From the NCBI RefSeq assembly GCF_001422405.1, contig NZ_LMMV01000024.1, positions 33,047-97,046 on the forward strand: a stretch of DNA of 64,000 nucleotides, written 5' to 3'. This DNA is from Pseudorhodoferax sp. Leaf267. GTDB lineage: Bacteria > Pseudomonadota > Gammaproteobacteria > Burkholderiales > Burkholderiaceae_C. The notes under the pieces are model-generated. The model saw only the letters and a list, made by a program, of their open reading frames with translations. It had not been told where the DNA came from and did no database searches. Positions within the stretch are counted from its first letter, which is position 1. Each line of letters opens with the position of its first letter. Below are positions 16,009 to 24,958 of the stretch, piece after piece. A program made the translations under genes and the position numbers.

Positions 16009-17676
16009 ATGACCGATGCCGCCGCCAGCCCCCGTGTCGACTACCGCACCGAGCCTGCGGCCTACCGGCACTGGACCCTCAGCACCGACGGCGCCGTGGC
16101 GCGCCTGTCGCTGGACATCGCCGAGGACGGCGGTATCCGCCCCGGCTACAAGCTAAAGCTCAACAGCTACGACCTGGGCGTGGACATCGAACTGCATGAC
16201 GCGCTGAACCGCCTGCGTTTCGAGCATCCGCAGGTCAAGTCCGTCATCGTCACCAGCGCCAAGGACCGCATCTTCTGCTCGGGCGCCAACATCTTCATGC
16301 TGGGCCTATCCAGCCATGCCTGGAAGGTGAATTTCTGCAAGTTCACGAACGAGACGCGCAACGGCATCGAGGACTCGTCCAAGCACGAGGGGCTGAAGTT
16401 CCTGGCCGCCGTGAACGGGGCGTGTGCGGGTGGCGGCTACGAGCTGGCGCTGGCCTGCGACGAGATCGTGCTCGTGGATGACCGTTCCTCGTCCGTCTCG
16501 CTGCCCGAGGTGCCGCTGCTCGGCGTGCTGCCCGGCACGGGCGGCCTGACCCGCGTCACGGACAAGCGCAAGGTGCGGCACGACCTGGCCGACATCTTCT
16601 GCACCAGCGTGGAAGGCGTGCGCGGCCAGCGCGCCGTGGACTGGCGGCTCGTGGACGCCGTCGCCAAGCCCGCGCAGTTCGGCGCGGCCGTGCAGGAGCG
16701 TGCGGCGAAGCTGGGCGAGGCCGGTGGCCGCGCGACCGCCGCCCAGGGCATCGCCCTGCCGCGAATCGAGCGCGAAGACGCGGCGGACGGCATCGCCTAC
16801 GAACACGTGACGGTTGCCATCGACCGCACACGCCGCACGGCCACGCTGACCGTCAAGGCGCCGCGTGGCGCGCAGCCCACCGATGCCGCCGGCATCGAGG
16901 CGCAGGGCGCCGCGTGGTGGCCGCTGGCCATGGGCCGCCAACTCGACGACGCCATCCTGAACCTGCGCACCAACGAGCTGGACATCGGCACCTGGCTGCT
17001 CAAGACCGAGGGCGATGCCGCTGCCGTGCTGGCCGCCGACGCGCTCATCGCCGCGAACCAGGACCACTGGCTCGTGGTGCAGACCCTGGGCCTGCTGCGC
17101 CGCACCTTCGCGCGGCTCGACGTGTCCTCGCGCACCCTGTTCGCGCTGGTCGAGGCCGGCTCCTGCTTTGCCGGCATGCTGGCCGAGCTGGCTTTCGCGG
17201 CCGACCGTACCTACATGCTGGCCCTGCCCGACGATGCCGACCAGGCTCCGAAGATCGTGCTGGACGAATTCAACTTCGGCCTGCTGCCGATGGTGACGGA
17301 CCAGAGCCGCCTGCAGCGCCGCTTCTACGAGGAAGCCGGCCCGCTGGAGGCCGCCCGTGCCGCCGCCGGCCAGCCGCTGGATGCGGACCAGGCCCTGCAG
17401 CTCGGCCTGGTCACCGCCGCGCCCGACGACATCGACTGGGCCGACGAGATCCGCATCGCGCTCGAAGAACGCGCCGCCATGTCGCCCGACGCGCTGACCG
17501 GCCTGGAGGCCAACCTGCGCTTTTGCAGCAAGGAAAACATGGTCACCCGTGTGTTCGGCCGGCTGTCGGCCTGGCAGAACTGGATCTTCCAGCGGCCCAA
17601 CGCCGTGGGCGAGAAGGGCGCGCTCAAGCTTTACGGCAAGGGCGAGAAGGTCGGCTTCGATTTCAACCGCGTCTAG
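16009..17676 (+). CDS. boxC: 2,3-epoxybenzoyl-CoA dihydrolase
   Basis: BoxC hydrolyses and cleaves the 2,3-epoxide of benzoyl-CoA to 3,4-didehydroadipyl-CoA semialdehyde and formate. It is a large crotonase-superfamily protein (555 aa). The oxyanion-hole regions are visible as FCSGANIFMLG and NGACAGGGYELALACDEIVL, with the catalytic acidic region in the ETRNGIEDSSKHEGLKF insert typical of BoxC. RBS AAGGAG lies 7 bases before ATG 16009; the frame extends upstream but crosses the operator. It is the first gene of boxC-boxB-boxA, with boxB 27 bases downstream. Confidence 0.95.
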   Translation: MTDAAASPRVDYRTEPAAYRHWTLSTDGAVARLSLDIAEDGGIRPGYKLKLNSYDLGVDIELHDALNRLRFEHPQVKSVIVTSAKDRIFCSGANIFMLGLSSHAWKVNFCKFTNETRNGIEDSSKHEGLKFLAAVNGACAGGGYELALACDEIVLVDDRSSSVSLPEVPLLGVLPGTGGLTRVTDKRKVRHDLADIFCTSVEGVRGQRAVDWRLVDAVAKPAQFGAAVQERAAKLGEAGGRATAAQGIALPRIEREDAADGIAYEHVTVAIDRTRRTATLTVKAPRGAQPTDAAGIEAQGAAWWPLAMGRQLDDAILNLRTNELDIGTWLLKTEGDAAAVLAADALIAANQDHWLVVQTLGLLRRTFARLDVSSRTLFALVEAGSCFAGMLAELAFAADRTYMLALPDDADQAPKIVLDEFNFGLLPMVTDQSRLQRRFYEEAGPLEAARAAAGQPLDADQALQLGLVTAAPDDIDWADEIRIALEERAAMSPDALTGLEANLRFCSKENMVTRVFGRLSAWQNWIFQRPNAVGEKGALKLYGKGEKVGFDFNRV

Positions 17677-17703
17677 ACCTTTGCAGGTCCAAGGAGACAC
17701 CCC

Positions 17704-19131
17704 ATGAGCACGATCAACTACAGCGAGAAGATTCCCAACAACGTCAACCTCGGCGAAGACCGCACGCTGCAGCGCGCGCTCGAGGGCTGGCAACCCAATT
17801 TCATCAACTGGTGGGACGACGTGGGCCCCGAGGGCTCGACCAACCACGACGTCTACCTGCGCACCGCCGTGAGCGTGGACCCGCAAGGCTGGGCCCAGTT
17901 CGGCCACGTGAAGATGCGCGACTACCGCTGGGGCATCTTCCTGAACCCGGGCGATGCGGAGCGCAAGATCCACTTCGGTGACAGCCTGGGCGAGAGGGCC
18001 TGGCAGGACGTGCCCGGCGAGCACCGCGCCAACCTGCGCCGCATCATCGTCACGCAGGGCGACACCGAGCCCGCCAGCGTCGAGCAGCAGCGCCACCTGG
18101 GCCTGACGGCACCCAGCATGTACGACCTGCGCAACCTGTTCCAGATCAACGTGGAAGAGGGCCGCCACCTGTGGGCCATGGTCTACCTGCTGCACAAGCA
18201 CTTCGGCCGCGACGGCCGCGAAGAGGCCGAGGCCCTGCTGCAGCGTCAGAGCGGCGACGTGGACAACCCACGCATCCTGGGTGCCTTCAACGAGAAGACG
18301 CCGGACTGGCTGGCCTTCTTCATGTTCACCTACTTCACCGACCGCGACGGCAAGTTCCAGCTCTCCGCGCTGGCCGAAAGCGCGTTCGATCCGCTGGCGC
18401 GCACCACCAAGTTCATGCTGACGGAAGAGGCCCACCACATGTTCGTGGGCGAGAGCGGCGTCTCGCGCGTGCTGTCGCGCACGGCTGCCGTGATGAACGA
18501 GCTCAAGACCGACGATGCAGCCCAGGTGCGCGCGGCCGGCGCCATCGACCTCGCCACCATCCAGCGCTACCTGAACTTCCACTACAGCGTGACCATCGAC
18601 CTGTTCGGTGCGGACCAGTCGAGCAACGCGGCGATCTTCTACAGCTCGGGCCTGAAGGGCCGGTACGAAGAAGGCAAACGCACCGACGACCACCAGCTCA
18701 AGGGCCAGACCTACAAGGTGCTGGAGGTCGTCAACGGCCAGCTGCAGGAGAAGGAAGTGCCGATGCTCAATGCGCTCAACGAAGTGCTGCGCGACGACTT
18801 CATCAAGGACTCGGTGGCCGGCGTGAACCGCTGGAACAAGGTGCTGGAAAAGGCCGGCATCCCGACCCGCCTCACGGTGCCGCACAAGGCCTTCAACCGC
18901 CAGATCGGTGCGCTGGCCGGGATCAAGATGTCGCCCGACGGCCGCGTGGTGAGCGAGGCCGAGTGGAACGCGAAGAAGGCCGAGTGGCTGCCCACGCCGG
19001 AAGACTTCGCCTTCGTCGCCTCGCTCATGGGCCGCGTGGTCGAGCCCGGCAAGTTCGCAGGCTGGATCGCGCCGCCGGTCATGGGCATCAACCGCCAGCC
19101 GGTGGATTTCGAGTATGTACGCTTTGGCTAA
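17704..19131 (+). CDS. boxB: Benzoyl-CoA 2,3-epoxidase, oxygenase subunit
   Basis: Di-iron monooxygenase component (475 aa) that, with BoxA, epoxidises benzoyl-CoA at carbons 2 and 3 using O2 and NADPH. The carboxylate/histidine iron ligands appear in two helices: [11 protein letters not shown] (about residue 150) and [12 protein letters not shown] (about 240), as in the crystallised BoxB family. Length and start (RBS AAGGAG, ATG at 17704) fit. It lies between boxC and boxA; the gap to boxA is unusually long (143 bases) and holds a palindromic repeat. Confidence 0.96.
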   Translation: MSTINYSEKIPNNVNLGEDRTLQRALEGWQPNFINWWDDVGPEGSTNHDVYLRTAVSVDPQGWAQFGHVKMRDYRWGIFLNPGDAERKIHFGDSLGERAWQDVPGEHRANLRRIIVTQGDTEPASVEQQRHLGLTAPSMYDLRNLFQINVEEGRHLWAMVYLLHKHFGRDGREEAEALLQRQSGDVDNPRILGAFNEKTPDWLAFFMFTYFTDRDGKFQLSALAESAFDPLARTTKFMLTEEAHHMFVGESGVSRVLSRTAAVMNELKTDDAAQVRAAGAIDLATIQRYLNFHYSVTIDLFGADQSSNAAIFYSSGLKGRYEEGKRTDDHQLKGQTYKVLEVVNGQLQEKEVPMLNALNEVLRDDFIKDSVAGVNRWNKVLEKAGIPTRLTVPHKAFNRQIGALAGIKMSPDGRVVSEAEWNAKKAEWLPTPEDFAFVASLMGRVVEPGKFAGWIAPPVMGINRQPVDFEYVRFG

Positions 19132-19132
19132 C

Positions 19133-19225
19133 CCCCAGTCTCCGCGCACTTCGTGTCGCTCCGCCAACCCCCTTGCAGGGGGCGCACCCAGCGGCCTGGC
19201 AAAGCCAGTTCCGCGGGTGCCCTGG
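19133..19225. repeat. Intergenic palindromic repeat, copy 1 (between boxB and boxA)
   Basis: Contains CCCCC-TTGCA-GGGGG (19168-19182) and a long imperfect stem-loop at 19182-19220 (GCACCC...GGCCTGGC, AA loop, AGCCAG...GGGTGC). The 39-base stem-loop is repeated at 41400-41438 with one mismatch, and the flanking CACTTCGTGT is also shared. It is a dispersed element rather than a gene. Confidence 0.85.
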
Positions 19226-19233
19226 CACGGAGC

Positions 19234-19250
19234 AGCCCCGTTGGGGCTTT
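19234..19250 (+). terminator. Small hairpin with T tail before boxA, possible attenuator
   Basis: AGCCCC-GTT-GGGGCT followed by TT forms a short stable hairpin 25 bases before the boxA start codon. The T run is short, so it would be a weak terminator or an mRNA processing/attenuation element within the box operon. Confidence 0.4.
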
Positions 19251-19274
19251 AGGATCAAAGGAAGGAGACCCACG

Positions 19275-20543
19275 ATGGACAGGGCCGTAGACGCAGCCGT
19301 CATCCAGCAGCACCTGATCGACCCCGAGATCTGCATCCGCTGCAACACCTGCGAGGCCACATGCCCCGTCGGCGCGATCACGCACGACGACCGCAACTAC
19401 GTCGTGAAGGCCGATGTCTGCAACGGCTGCATGGCCTGCATCTCGCCGTGCCCCACTGGCTCCATTGACAACTGGCGCAGCATGCCGCGCGCGCGGGCGT
19501 ATTCCATCGAGGAGCAGCTGACCTGGGACGAGCTGCCGGGCGAGCTGCCACCTGAGCAGCTGGCCATTGAAGGCGATGCGGCCATCGAGGTGGATGCCGC
19601 CCCCGCGCCGGCGCAGGCCGAGCCCGAGCCCGGCACCGTCCCGTTCAATTCCGCGCAGTACGGCGCCAGCGTGCCGCCCTGGTCCGCAGCGCACGCCTAC
19701 ACCAACCTCTACAGCGCGAAGAAGCCGACCACGGCTACCGTGGTCGGCAACATCAACTGCACGGAAGCCGGCTTCGACAGCGAGACGCACCATGTGGTGC
19801 TGGACTTCGGCGCCATGCCGTTCCCGGTGCTGGAGGGCCAGTCCATCGGCATCATCCCGCCTGGGACCGACGCACTGGGCCGCGCGCACCAGCCGCGCCA
19901 GTACTCGGTGGCCAGCCCGCGCAACGGCGAGCGGCCCGGCTACAACAACGTCTCGCTGACGGTCAAGCGCGTGACCGAGGACCACCAGGGCCAGCCGGTG
20001 CGCGGCATCGCGTCGAACTACGTCTGCGACCTCAAGGTCGGCGACACCGTGCAGGTCGTCGGCCCGTTCGGCACCAGCTTCCTGATGCCCAACCACCCCA
20101 AATCGCATCTCGTGATGATCTGCACCGGCACCGGCAGCGCGCCCATGCGCGCCATGACCGAGTGGCGGCGACGCCTGCGCAACAGCGGCAAGTTCGAAGG
20201 TGGCAAGTTGCTGCTGTTCTTCGGCGCACGCACGCAGCAGGAGCTGCCGTACTTCGGCCCGCTGCAGTCTCTGCCCAAGGATTTCATCGACATCAACTTC
20301 GCGTTCTCACGCACGCCCGGCCAGCCGCGCCACTATGTGCAGGACCGCATGCGCGAGCGCGCGGCCGACCTCGCCGCGCTGCTCAAGGACAGCCATGCGC
20401 ACTTTTACGTGTGCGGCTTGAAGAGCATGGAAGAGGGCGTGGTGCTGGCGCTGCGCGATGTCGCGACGCAGGCGGGGCTGGACTGGGAGACGGTGGCCGC
20501 CGGGCTCAAGCGCGAGGGGCGGCTGCACCTAGAGACGTACTGA
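19275..20543 (+). CDS. boxA: Benzoyl-CoA 2,3-epoxidase, reductase subunit
   Basis: BoxA (422 aa) is the NADPH-dependent flavin/iron-sulfur reductase that feeds electrons to BoxB. Two 4Fe-4S clusters are in the N-terminal 60 residues: [12 protein letters not shown] and [13 protein letters not shown] linker rich in Pro/Ala/Glu follows, then a ferredoxin-NADP reductase module with FAD-binding [11 protein letters not shown] and NADP-binding [13 protein letters not shown], ending in the typical aromatic LETY. ATG 19275 has GGAAGGAG upstream. It is last in the box operon. Confidence 0.95.
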   Translation: MDRAVDAAVIQQHLIDPEICIRCNTCEATCPVGAITHDDRNYVVKADVCNGCMACISPCPTGSIDNWRSMPRARAYSIEEQLTWDELPGELPPEQLAIEGDAAIEVDAAPAPAQAEPEPGTVPFNSAQYGASVPPWSAAHAYTNLYSAKKPTTATVVGNINCTEAGFDSETHHVVLDFGAMPFPVLEGQSIGIIPPGTDALGRAHQPRQYSVASPRNGERPGYNNVSLTVKRVTEDHQGQPVRGIASNYVCDLKVGDTVQVVGPFGTSFLMPNHPKSHLVMICTGTGSAPMRAMTEWRRRLRNSGKFEGGKLLLFFGARTQQELPYFGPLQSLPKDFIDINFAFSRTPGQPRHYVQDRMRERAADLAALLKDSHAHFYVCGLKSMEEGVVLALRDVATQAGLDWETVAAGLKREGRLHLETY

Positions 20544-20578
20544 GCAGGCGGGCAAGGCCAGTGCCGCCAACGCGTACG

Positions 20579-20812
20579 TCAGGCGTCGAACTCCGCCAGT
20601 GAGCGGACGGAAATCAGATCACTGTCGCCCAGCGACCGCACATCGTCGGCCGTGAGCGTGACCAAGGCCTGCGTGCGTCCCGACGCCGCCACGAACTCGA
20701 CTTCGTACGCGCCCTGAGCCGGCATATCGACGATCGCGCCGACGTCGCCTTTGCGCAATCCTGTCTCAGGGTGATCCCTGGTGAGTGCAACCGTGTCCAG
20801 TAGCTTGTGCAT
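20579..20812 (-). CDS. DUF4926-family small protein
   Basis: A 77-residue acidic protein matching the DUF4926 pattern: LLDTVALTRDHPETGLRKGD, GAIVDMP, AYEVEFV and ALVTLTADDVRSL. The fold is expected to be a small SH3-like beta barrel. Three bases separate it from the DUF6883 gene upstream on the same strand, and these two families are commonly found side by side. Function is unknown; a partner or immunity-like role for the DUF6883 protein is a guess from gene pairing. Confidence 0.75.
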   Translation of the reverse strand: MHKLLDTVALTRDHPETGLRKGDVGAIVDMPAQGAYEVEFVAASGRTQALVTLTADDVRSLGDSDLISVRSLAEFDA

Positions 20813-20815
20813 GAT

Positions 20816-21148
20816 TTACCCCGGGAACGCAGTGATGAATCGAGGAGCTTCTCCGCCGATGGGCACGAGCCATACGCAGATGAACTTCGCCACTCGAACA
20901 TTCGGCCCGTGCAGACTACCACTGACTTCGTACTTCTGCCCAAAGGCACTGGCTTGTCCAGGCACGGCTTCGGTTTCGCATGCCAGGGCGAGCAGGTCGT
21001 CACGAAGTCTTTCCCATTCTTCAGCCCGGTATCCGAGAGCCAGAAATACGGTGGCCTTGAAGCGCCCAACTGGATGGACGTGCGAGAGCAGATAGTCCCG
21101 AATCTTGGCCGGATCAATGTGAGCCTGTTCCGCGGCTGGCAGCAGCAT
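20816..21148 (-). CDS. DUF6883-family protein
   Basis: A 110-residue protein with the DUF6883 signature: IDPAKIRDYLLSHVHPVGRFKATVFLALG, then YEVSGSLHG and KFICVWLVPIGGEAPRFITAFPG. The conserved basic HPVGRFKA segment resembles that of small nuclease-like toxins and of domains at the ends of polymorphic toxins, but activity is not established. It forms a two-gene unit with the DUF4926 gene downstream. No signal peptide or membrane segment is visible. Confidence 0.72.
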   Translation of the reverse strand: MLLPAAEQAHIDPAKIRDYLLSHVHPVGRFKATVFLALGYRAEEWERLRDDLLALACETEAVPGQASAFGQKYEVSGSLHGPNVRVAKFICVWLVPIGGEAPRFITAFPG

Positions 21149-21396
21149 GCGGCCAGTCTACGCCTCTCGCCCCCAGCACTTGGAACCGACACACGGCATG
21201 TTTCCCCGGCACCGTGGACCGTGCGAGCGGCGCATGCCGCGTTCGCTGTTGGAGTGTGCCGTCGAACCAGACGGCGTCGAGCGCGATCTTGGACGCTGTG
21301 AGCATGTGGGCCCGGGATCAGCGAATGTGTGGGGCGCGGGAGTGACACTCGACAGCGGGATACGCCAGCGTCCGGGCCGCGCGCGCAGGGCACGCA

Positions 21397-22572
21397 TCAC
21401 CGCGCCAGCCGCATCAGCTTGCCGCTGTCCGTCAACAGCAGCAACGCCCCGTCCGGCGCCTGCCGCACGTCGCGAAAGCGCTCGCCCAGGGTGTCGAACA
21501 TGGCCTCGCGCGCGGCCACGGTGTTGCCGTCGAGCGTGAGGCGCCACAGCGTCTGGCCGGCCAGCGATCCGCTGAACAGCTGGCCGCGCCACTCGGGGAA
21601 CAGCGTCCCGGTGTAGAACACCAGGCCGGACGGCGCGGTCGAAGGCGGCCCCCAGGTCGTGAGCGGTTCCACGAAGTCCGGCGCGTGCACGCCGCCGCCG
21701 TAGCGACAGGCTGCGCTCGGCGTCACGCCATAGGGGCAGCCGTAGCTGCGCAGCGGCCAGCCGTGGTTGGCGCCGGCGCGCGCGATGTTCAGCTCGTCGC
21801 CGCCCTGCGGGCCATGCTCGCTGACCCACAGCTCGCCCGTGTCGGGGTGCAATGCCGCACCCTGCGGATTGCGGTGGCCGATGCTCCACAGGCCCGGCCG
21901 GGCGCCAGCGCCGAAGCCGGGGTTGTCGGCCGGCGCATTGCCGTCGCGGGCGATGCGCACCACCTTTCCCAGTGTCTGCGTGACGTCCTGCGCGGGGTCG
22001 AACAGAAAGCGCTCGCCCAGCGTCACGAACAGCGTCTTGTCGCGCGCGACCACCAACCGCGAGCCGAAGTGGTTGCCGCCTGCCACCTTGGGGGCCTGGC
22101 GGAAGATGACGCTCGCATCCACCAGCGCGTCGCCTTGCAACCGCGCGCGCAGCACCGCCGTGCCGGCCAGCCCGGCTTCGCTGCCTGTACCGGGCTCGGC
22201 GTAGCTCAGGTAGATCCAGCCGGCGGCGGGCGTGTAGTCGGGGTCGACCACCACGTCCAGCAGGCCGCCTTGCCCGGCCGCGGCCACGGCCGGCACGCCG
22301 GCGATGGTCGCCAGCGTCGTGCGCCCGTCGGCCGACAGGCGCAGCAGGCTGCCGGCCTTTTGCGTGACCAGCATCTGTCCGTCGGGCAGCAGCGCCAGGC
22401 CCCAGGGGCTCTGCAGCCCGGTGTGCACGGCCGTGAGCTGCGGCGCGGCCGGCGGCGGTTCGGGCATGGGTGCTGGCGCGGTGTCGCCGCCCCCGCCGCC
22501 GCCGCAGGAAGCAGCCAGCAGGGCGCATGCAGCAAGAGCCATCGTGCGCAGTGCGCGGGACGCGGTTGCCAT
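21397..22572 (-). CDS. PQQ-dependent sugar dehydrogenase-type lipoprotein
   Basis: Exported beta-propeller protein (391 aa) of the soluble glucose/aldose sugar dehydrogenase family (YliI-like). The N-terminus is a lipoprotein signal with lipobox LLAASC followed by a glycine run, so it is membrane-anchored in the periplasm. Six propeller blades are expected; LQSPWGLALLPDGQMLVTQKAG is the first, and GGNHFGSRLVVARDKTLFVTLGER carries the catalytic histidine and PQQ contacts. GHRNPQGAALHPDTGELWVSEHG is the family signature. RBS CAGGAGACC supports the ATG at 22572. PQQ synthesis genes are not in the window. Confidence 0.87.
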   Translation of the reverse strand: MATASRALRTMALAACALLAASCGGGGGGDTAPAPMPEPPPAAPQLTAVHTGLQSPWGLALLPDGQMLVTQKAGSLLRLSADGRTTLATIAGVPAVAAAGQGGLLDVVVDPDYTPAAGWIYLSYAEPGTGSEAGLAGTAVLRARLQGDALVDASVIFRQAPKVAGGNHFGSRLVVARDKTLFVTLGERFLFDPAQDVTQTLGKVVRIARDGNAPADNPGFGAGARPGLWSIGHRNPQGAALHPDTGELWVSEHGPQGGDELNIARAGANHGWPLRSYGCPYGVTPSAACRYGGGVHAPDFVEPLTTWGPPSTAPSGLVFYTGTLFPEWRGQLFSGSLAGQTLWRLTLDGNTVAAREAMFDTLGERFRDVRQAPDGALLLLTDSGKLMRLAR

Positions 22573-22757
22573 GGCAGGTCTCCTGAAGGTGGGCAGGTTC
22601 CAAGACACGGCCATGCTATGCGCGCCAGCGCAGGTGCACCGTCGGACTGTGCCGCGTCGTGGCCGTGCCGGGCCGCGCTGCACCTGGGCACGGGGAGCGA
22701 GACAATGCCGCGGCGCTCGCCGTTTCCTGGCCTGCGTCTGCCGATCCCATCTGCCGC

Positions 22758-23984
22758 ATGCCGCCCCCTTCCGCTGACCCCACCCCTTCGGCGCCCGATG
22801 CGTTCTCGTTTCGGCGCATCGCGCTGCCGGCCTTCGGCCCGTCCCTGCTGTTCGGGCTGGGCGAGGGCGCCATCCTGCCCATCATCCCGCTGATGGCGCG
22901 CGAGCTCGGCGCCTCCGTGCCCATGGCCGCGTTGGTCGTGGGCCTCATCAGCCTGGGCTCGTTGCTCAACAACATCCCGGCCTCGCTGATCACCATGCGC
23001 TGGGGCGAGCGCGGCGCCATCGTTGCCGCCGGCCTGTGGAGCGCGCTGGGCATGGCGCTGTGCGTGTGGACCTCGCACCTGGGCCTGTTCGCGCTGGGCT
23101 GCCTGATGGTGGGCATGTCACAGGCCGTCTACAACCTGGCGCGCCAGAGCTACATGACCGAGGCCGTGCCGGTCGCCTTTCGGGCGCGCGCGCTGTCCAC
23201 GCTGGGCGGGGTCATGCGCATCGGCATGTTCATCGGGCCTTTTCTCGGTGCGGCGGCCGTGCATGCCTTCGGCCTGGCGGCGGCCTTCGGCGTCGGCATC
23301 GCCGGGGTGCTGGGCGCCGCGGCCCTGGGCGCCCGCGTGCCCGACCTGCCGGCACCGCCGCTGCCGCCCGGCCAGGCGCCACCGGCTGCCACGACCATCG
23401 TGTCGACGCTGCGCGACCACCGCCACGTGTTCCGCACGCTGGGCCTGGGCGTGCTGCTGGTCAGCGCCGTGCGCGCGTCGCGCCAGGTCGTTATCCCGCT
23501 GTGGGCCGAACAACTCGGCATGGCGCCGGCCGTGGCGTCGCTGGTGTATGGCCTGGCCGGCGGCATCGACATGCTGGTCTTCTACCCGGCCGGCAAGGTG
23601 ATGGACCACAAGGGCCGGCGCTGGGTCGCCGTGCCGTCCATGCTCATCATGGGCACGGGCCTGCTGCTGATGCCGTTCACATCGGGCTTGCACAGCCTGC
23701 TGCTGGCGTCGCTGGCCATCGGCTTCGGCAACGGCATCGGCTCGGGGATGATCATGACGCTGGGCGCCGACCATTCGCCGCGGCACGGCCGCGCGCACTT
23801 CCTGGGCGTGTGGCGGCTGCTGTCCGACATCGGCGCATCGGGCGGGCCGGCGCTGCTGTCCTTCCTGGCGGGCGGCCTGTCGCTGGCGGCGGGCATCGCC
23901 GTCACCGGGCTCATCGCCTACGCCGCGGCCGGTGCGCTGGCGTACTGGATTCCGCGCGCGCAGGCCGCCCGCCCCGAGCGGTGA
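22758..23984 (+). CDS. Major facilitator superfamily transporter
   Basis: Inner-membrane transporter (408 aa) with about twelve hydrophobic segments, beginning FGPSLLFGLGEGAILPIIPLMAREL. The cytoplasmic loop 2-3 is abbreviated (TMRWGERG), and the central loop is Pro/Ala-rich (PDLPAPPLPPGQAPPAA). KVMDHKGRRW is the equivalent loop in the second half. Substrate not recognisable; drug or metabolite efflux is likely from the overall type. It converges on the desuccinylase-like gene, whose stop is seven bases away. Confidence 0.82.
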   Translation: MPPPSADPTPSAPDAFSFRRIALPAFGPSLLFGLGEGAILPIIPLMARELGASVPMAALVVGLISLGSLLNNIPASLITMRWGERGAIVAAGLWSALGMALCVWTSHLGLFALGCLMVGMSQAVYNLARQSYMTEAVPVAFRARALSTLGGVMRIGMFIGPFLGAAAVHAFGLAAAFGVGIAGVLGAAALGARVPDLPAPPLPPGQAPPAATTIVSTLRDHRHVFRTLGLGVLLVSAVRASRQVVIPLWAEQLGMAPAVASLVYGLAGGIDMLVFYPAGKVMDHKGRRWVAVPSMLIMGTGLLLMPFTSGLHSLLLASLAIGFGNGIGSGMIMTLGADHSPRHGRAHFLGVWRLLSDIGASGGPALLSFLAGGLSLAAGIAVTGLIAYAAAGALAYWIPRAQAARPER

Positions 23985-23991
23985 GGCCCGA

Positions 23992-24924
23992 TCAGATCGC
24001 CCGCGTCAAATACACGGCTTCGCGCCCGACGATGGGCTCGCGCGTGGGCATGAACACGGTGCAGCCGTCGCAGGGCGAGACGATGCGGTGCGGGCCGTCC
24101 TCGGCGATCAGCTCGTCCTGCGCGAAGGTCTCCAGCCCCACGAGCGGGCGCGTGAAGCGAAAGTCGGTGGTCTGCACCAGGTGCGTCTCCAGCAGCTCGA
24201 AGCGCTTCTGCGGCTGCGTTGGCGCGCTGGGTGCGACCGGGTCGATCAGGCCGAAATGCGCCAGGAAGTCCAGCGTCACGGCCGTGGCCAGGTCGGCGGA
24301 GGCCTGGTGGAAGTGCTGGCCGCATTCCACGACCAGCGCCACACCCGCCCCGGGGCCGTCGTTGCCATGGCCGCCGTACTGGATCAGCGGCGTGCCCGAG
24401 CCCAGGCCCTTGGGCATCAGCAAGTGCAGCGCCGGCCGGCCGATGGCCTGCGCCACCGCGCCGTTGCGCGCGTAGGCCGGGTAGACCCAGAAGGAGGGCA
24501 CGTCCTGGCTCGTGGAATGGATGTCGAGGATGTGGTCCGCCGCGTCCACCACGCCGCGCAGCGCACGGGCCCGGGCCAGCTCGGGGCTGTCTTCGGCGCC
24601 GTCCAGCCAGGCCGTGGACCAGATGCGGTTCATGTTGTGCACGAGCTGGCGGCTGTCGAAGGGCTTCTCGATGTCGAAGCTCTCGTAGGCCGCCACGTTG
24701 GCGAAGCTCACCGTCAACGTGCCGGTCCTGGGCCGCACGCCCGTGTCCAGCAGGTGCGTGGCGGCCACCATGCCGCAGATCTCGTTGCCGTGCGTGAGCG
24801 CGTTGATCAGCACATGCGGGCCGGGCTGGCCGGAATCGAAGCGGTGCACGTAGTCGACACCGGTGTTGCCGCGGCGGTAGGCCGACAGGTCGCGGGGCAG
24901 GACTTCGAGTTGGGGTGTGGTCAT
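23992..24924 (-). CDS. Succinylglutamate desuccinylase/aspartoacylase-family metallohydrolase
   Basis: Zinc carboxypeptidase-like amidohydrolase (310 aa). The metal ligands are H45 and E48 in THGNEICG and a later His in LDIHSTSQD; the general-base glutamate is probably in VVECGQHFH. The family removes acyl groups from N-acyl amino acids. The substrate is unknown. It is the last gene of a minus-strand CoA-ester operon (34 bases after the broken hydratase gene), so it may act on an acyl-amino-acid-like compound degraded by that operon. Confidence 0.82.
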   Translation of the reverse strand: MTTPQLEVLPRDLSAYRRGNTGVDYVHRFDSGQPGPHVLINALTHGNEICGMVAATHLLDTGVRPRTGTLTVSFANVAAYESFDIEKPFDSRQLVHNMNRIWSTAWLDGAEDSPELARARALRGVVDAADHILDIHSTSQDVPSFWVYPAYARNGAVAQAIGRPALHLLMPKGLGSGTPLIQYGGHGNDGPGAGVALVVECGQHFHQASADLATAVTLDFLAHFGLIDPVAPSAPTQPQKRFELLETHLVQTTDFRFTRPLVGLETFAQDELIAEDGPHRIVSPCDGCTVFMPTREPIVGREAVYLTRAI

Positions 24925-24958
24925 CCGCGAGATGTTACGGGGATGGCGGACGCGCTGC

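Noticed and set aside
16306-19167. 953-codon minus-strand open frame across boxC and boxB
   Set aside because: Shadow of two well-conserved genes. It crosses their intergenic region without start or domain signals.
19132-19274. Small gene between boxB and boxA
   Set aside because: Open frames here come from the palindromic repeat, which gives the same peptide remnants at 41400 in a non-genic place.
21114-21305. 63-codon minus-strand open frame upstream of the DUF6883 gene
   Set aside because: It overlaps the DUF6883 start in another frame, has no ribosome binding site and no recognisable similarity beyond its first few residues.
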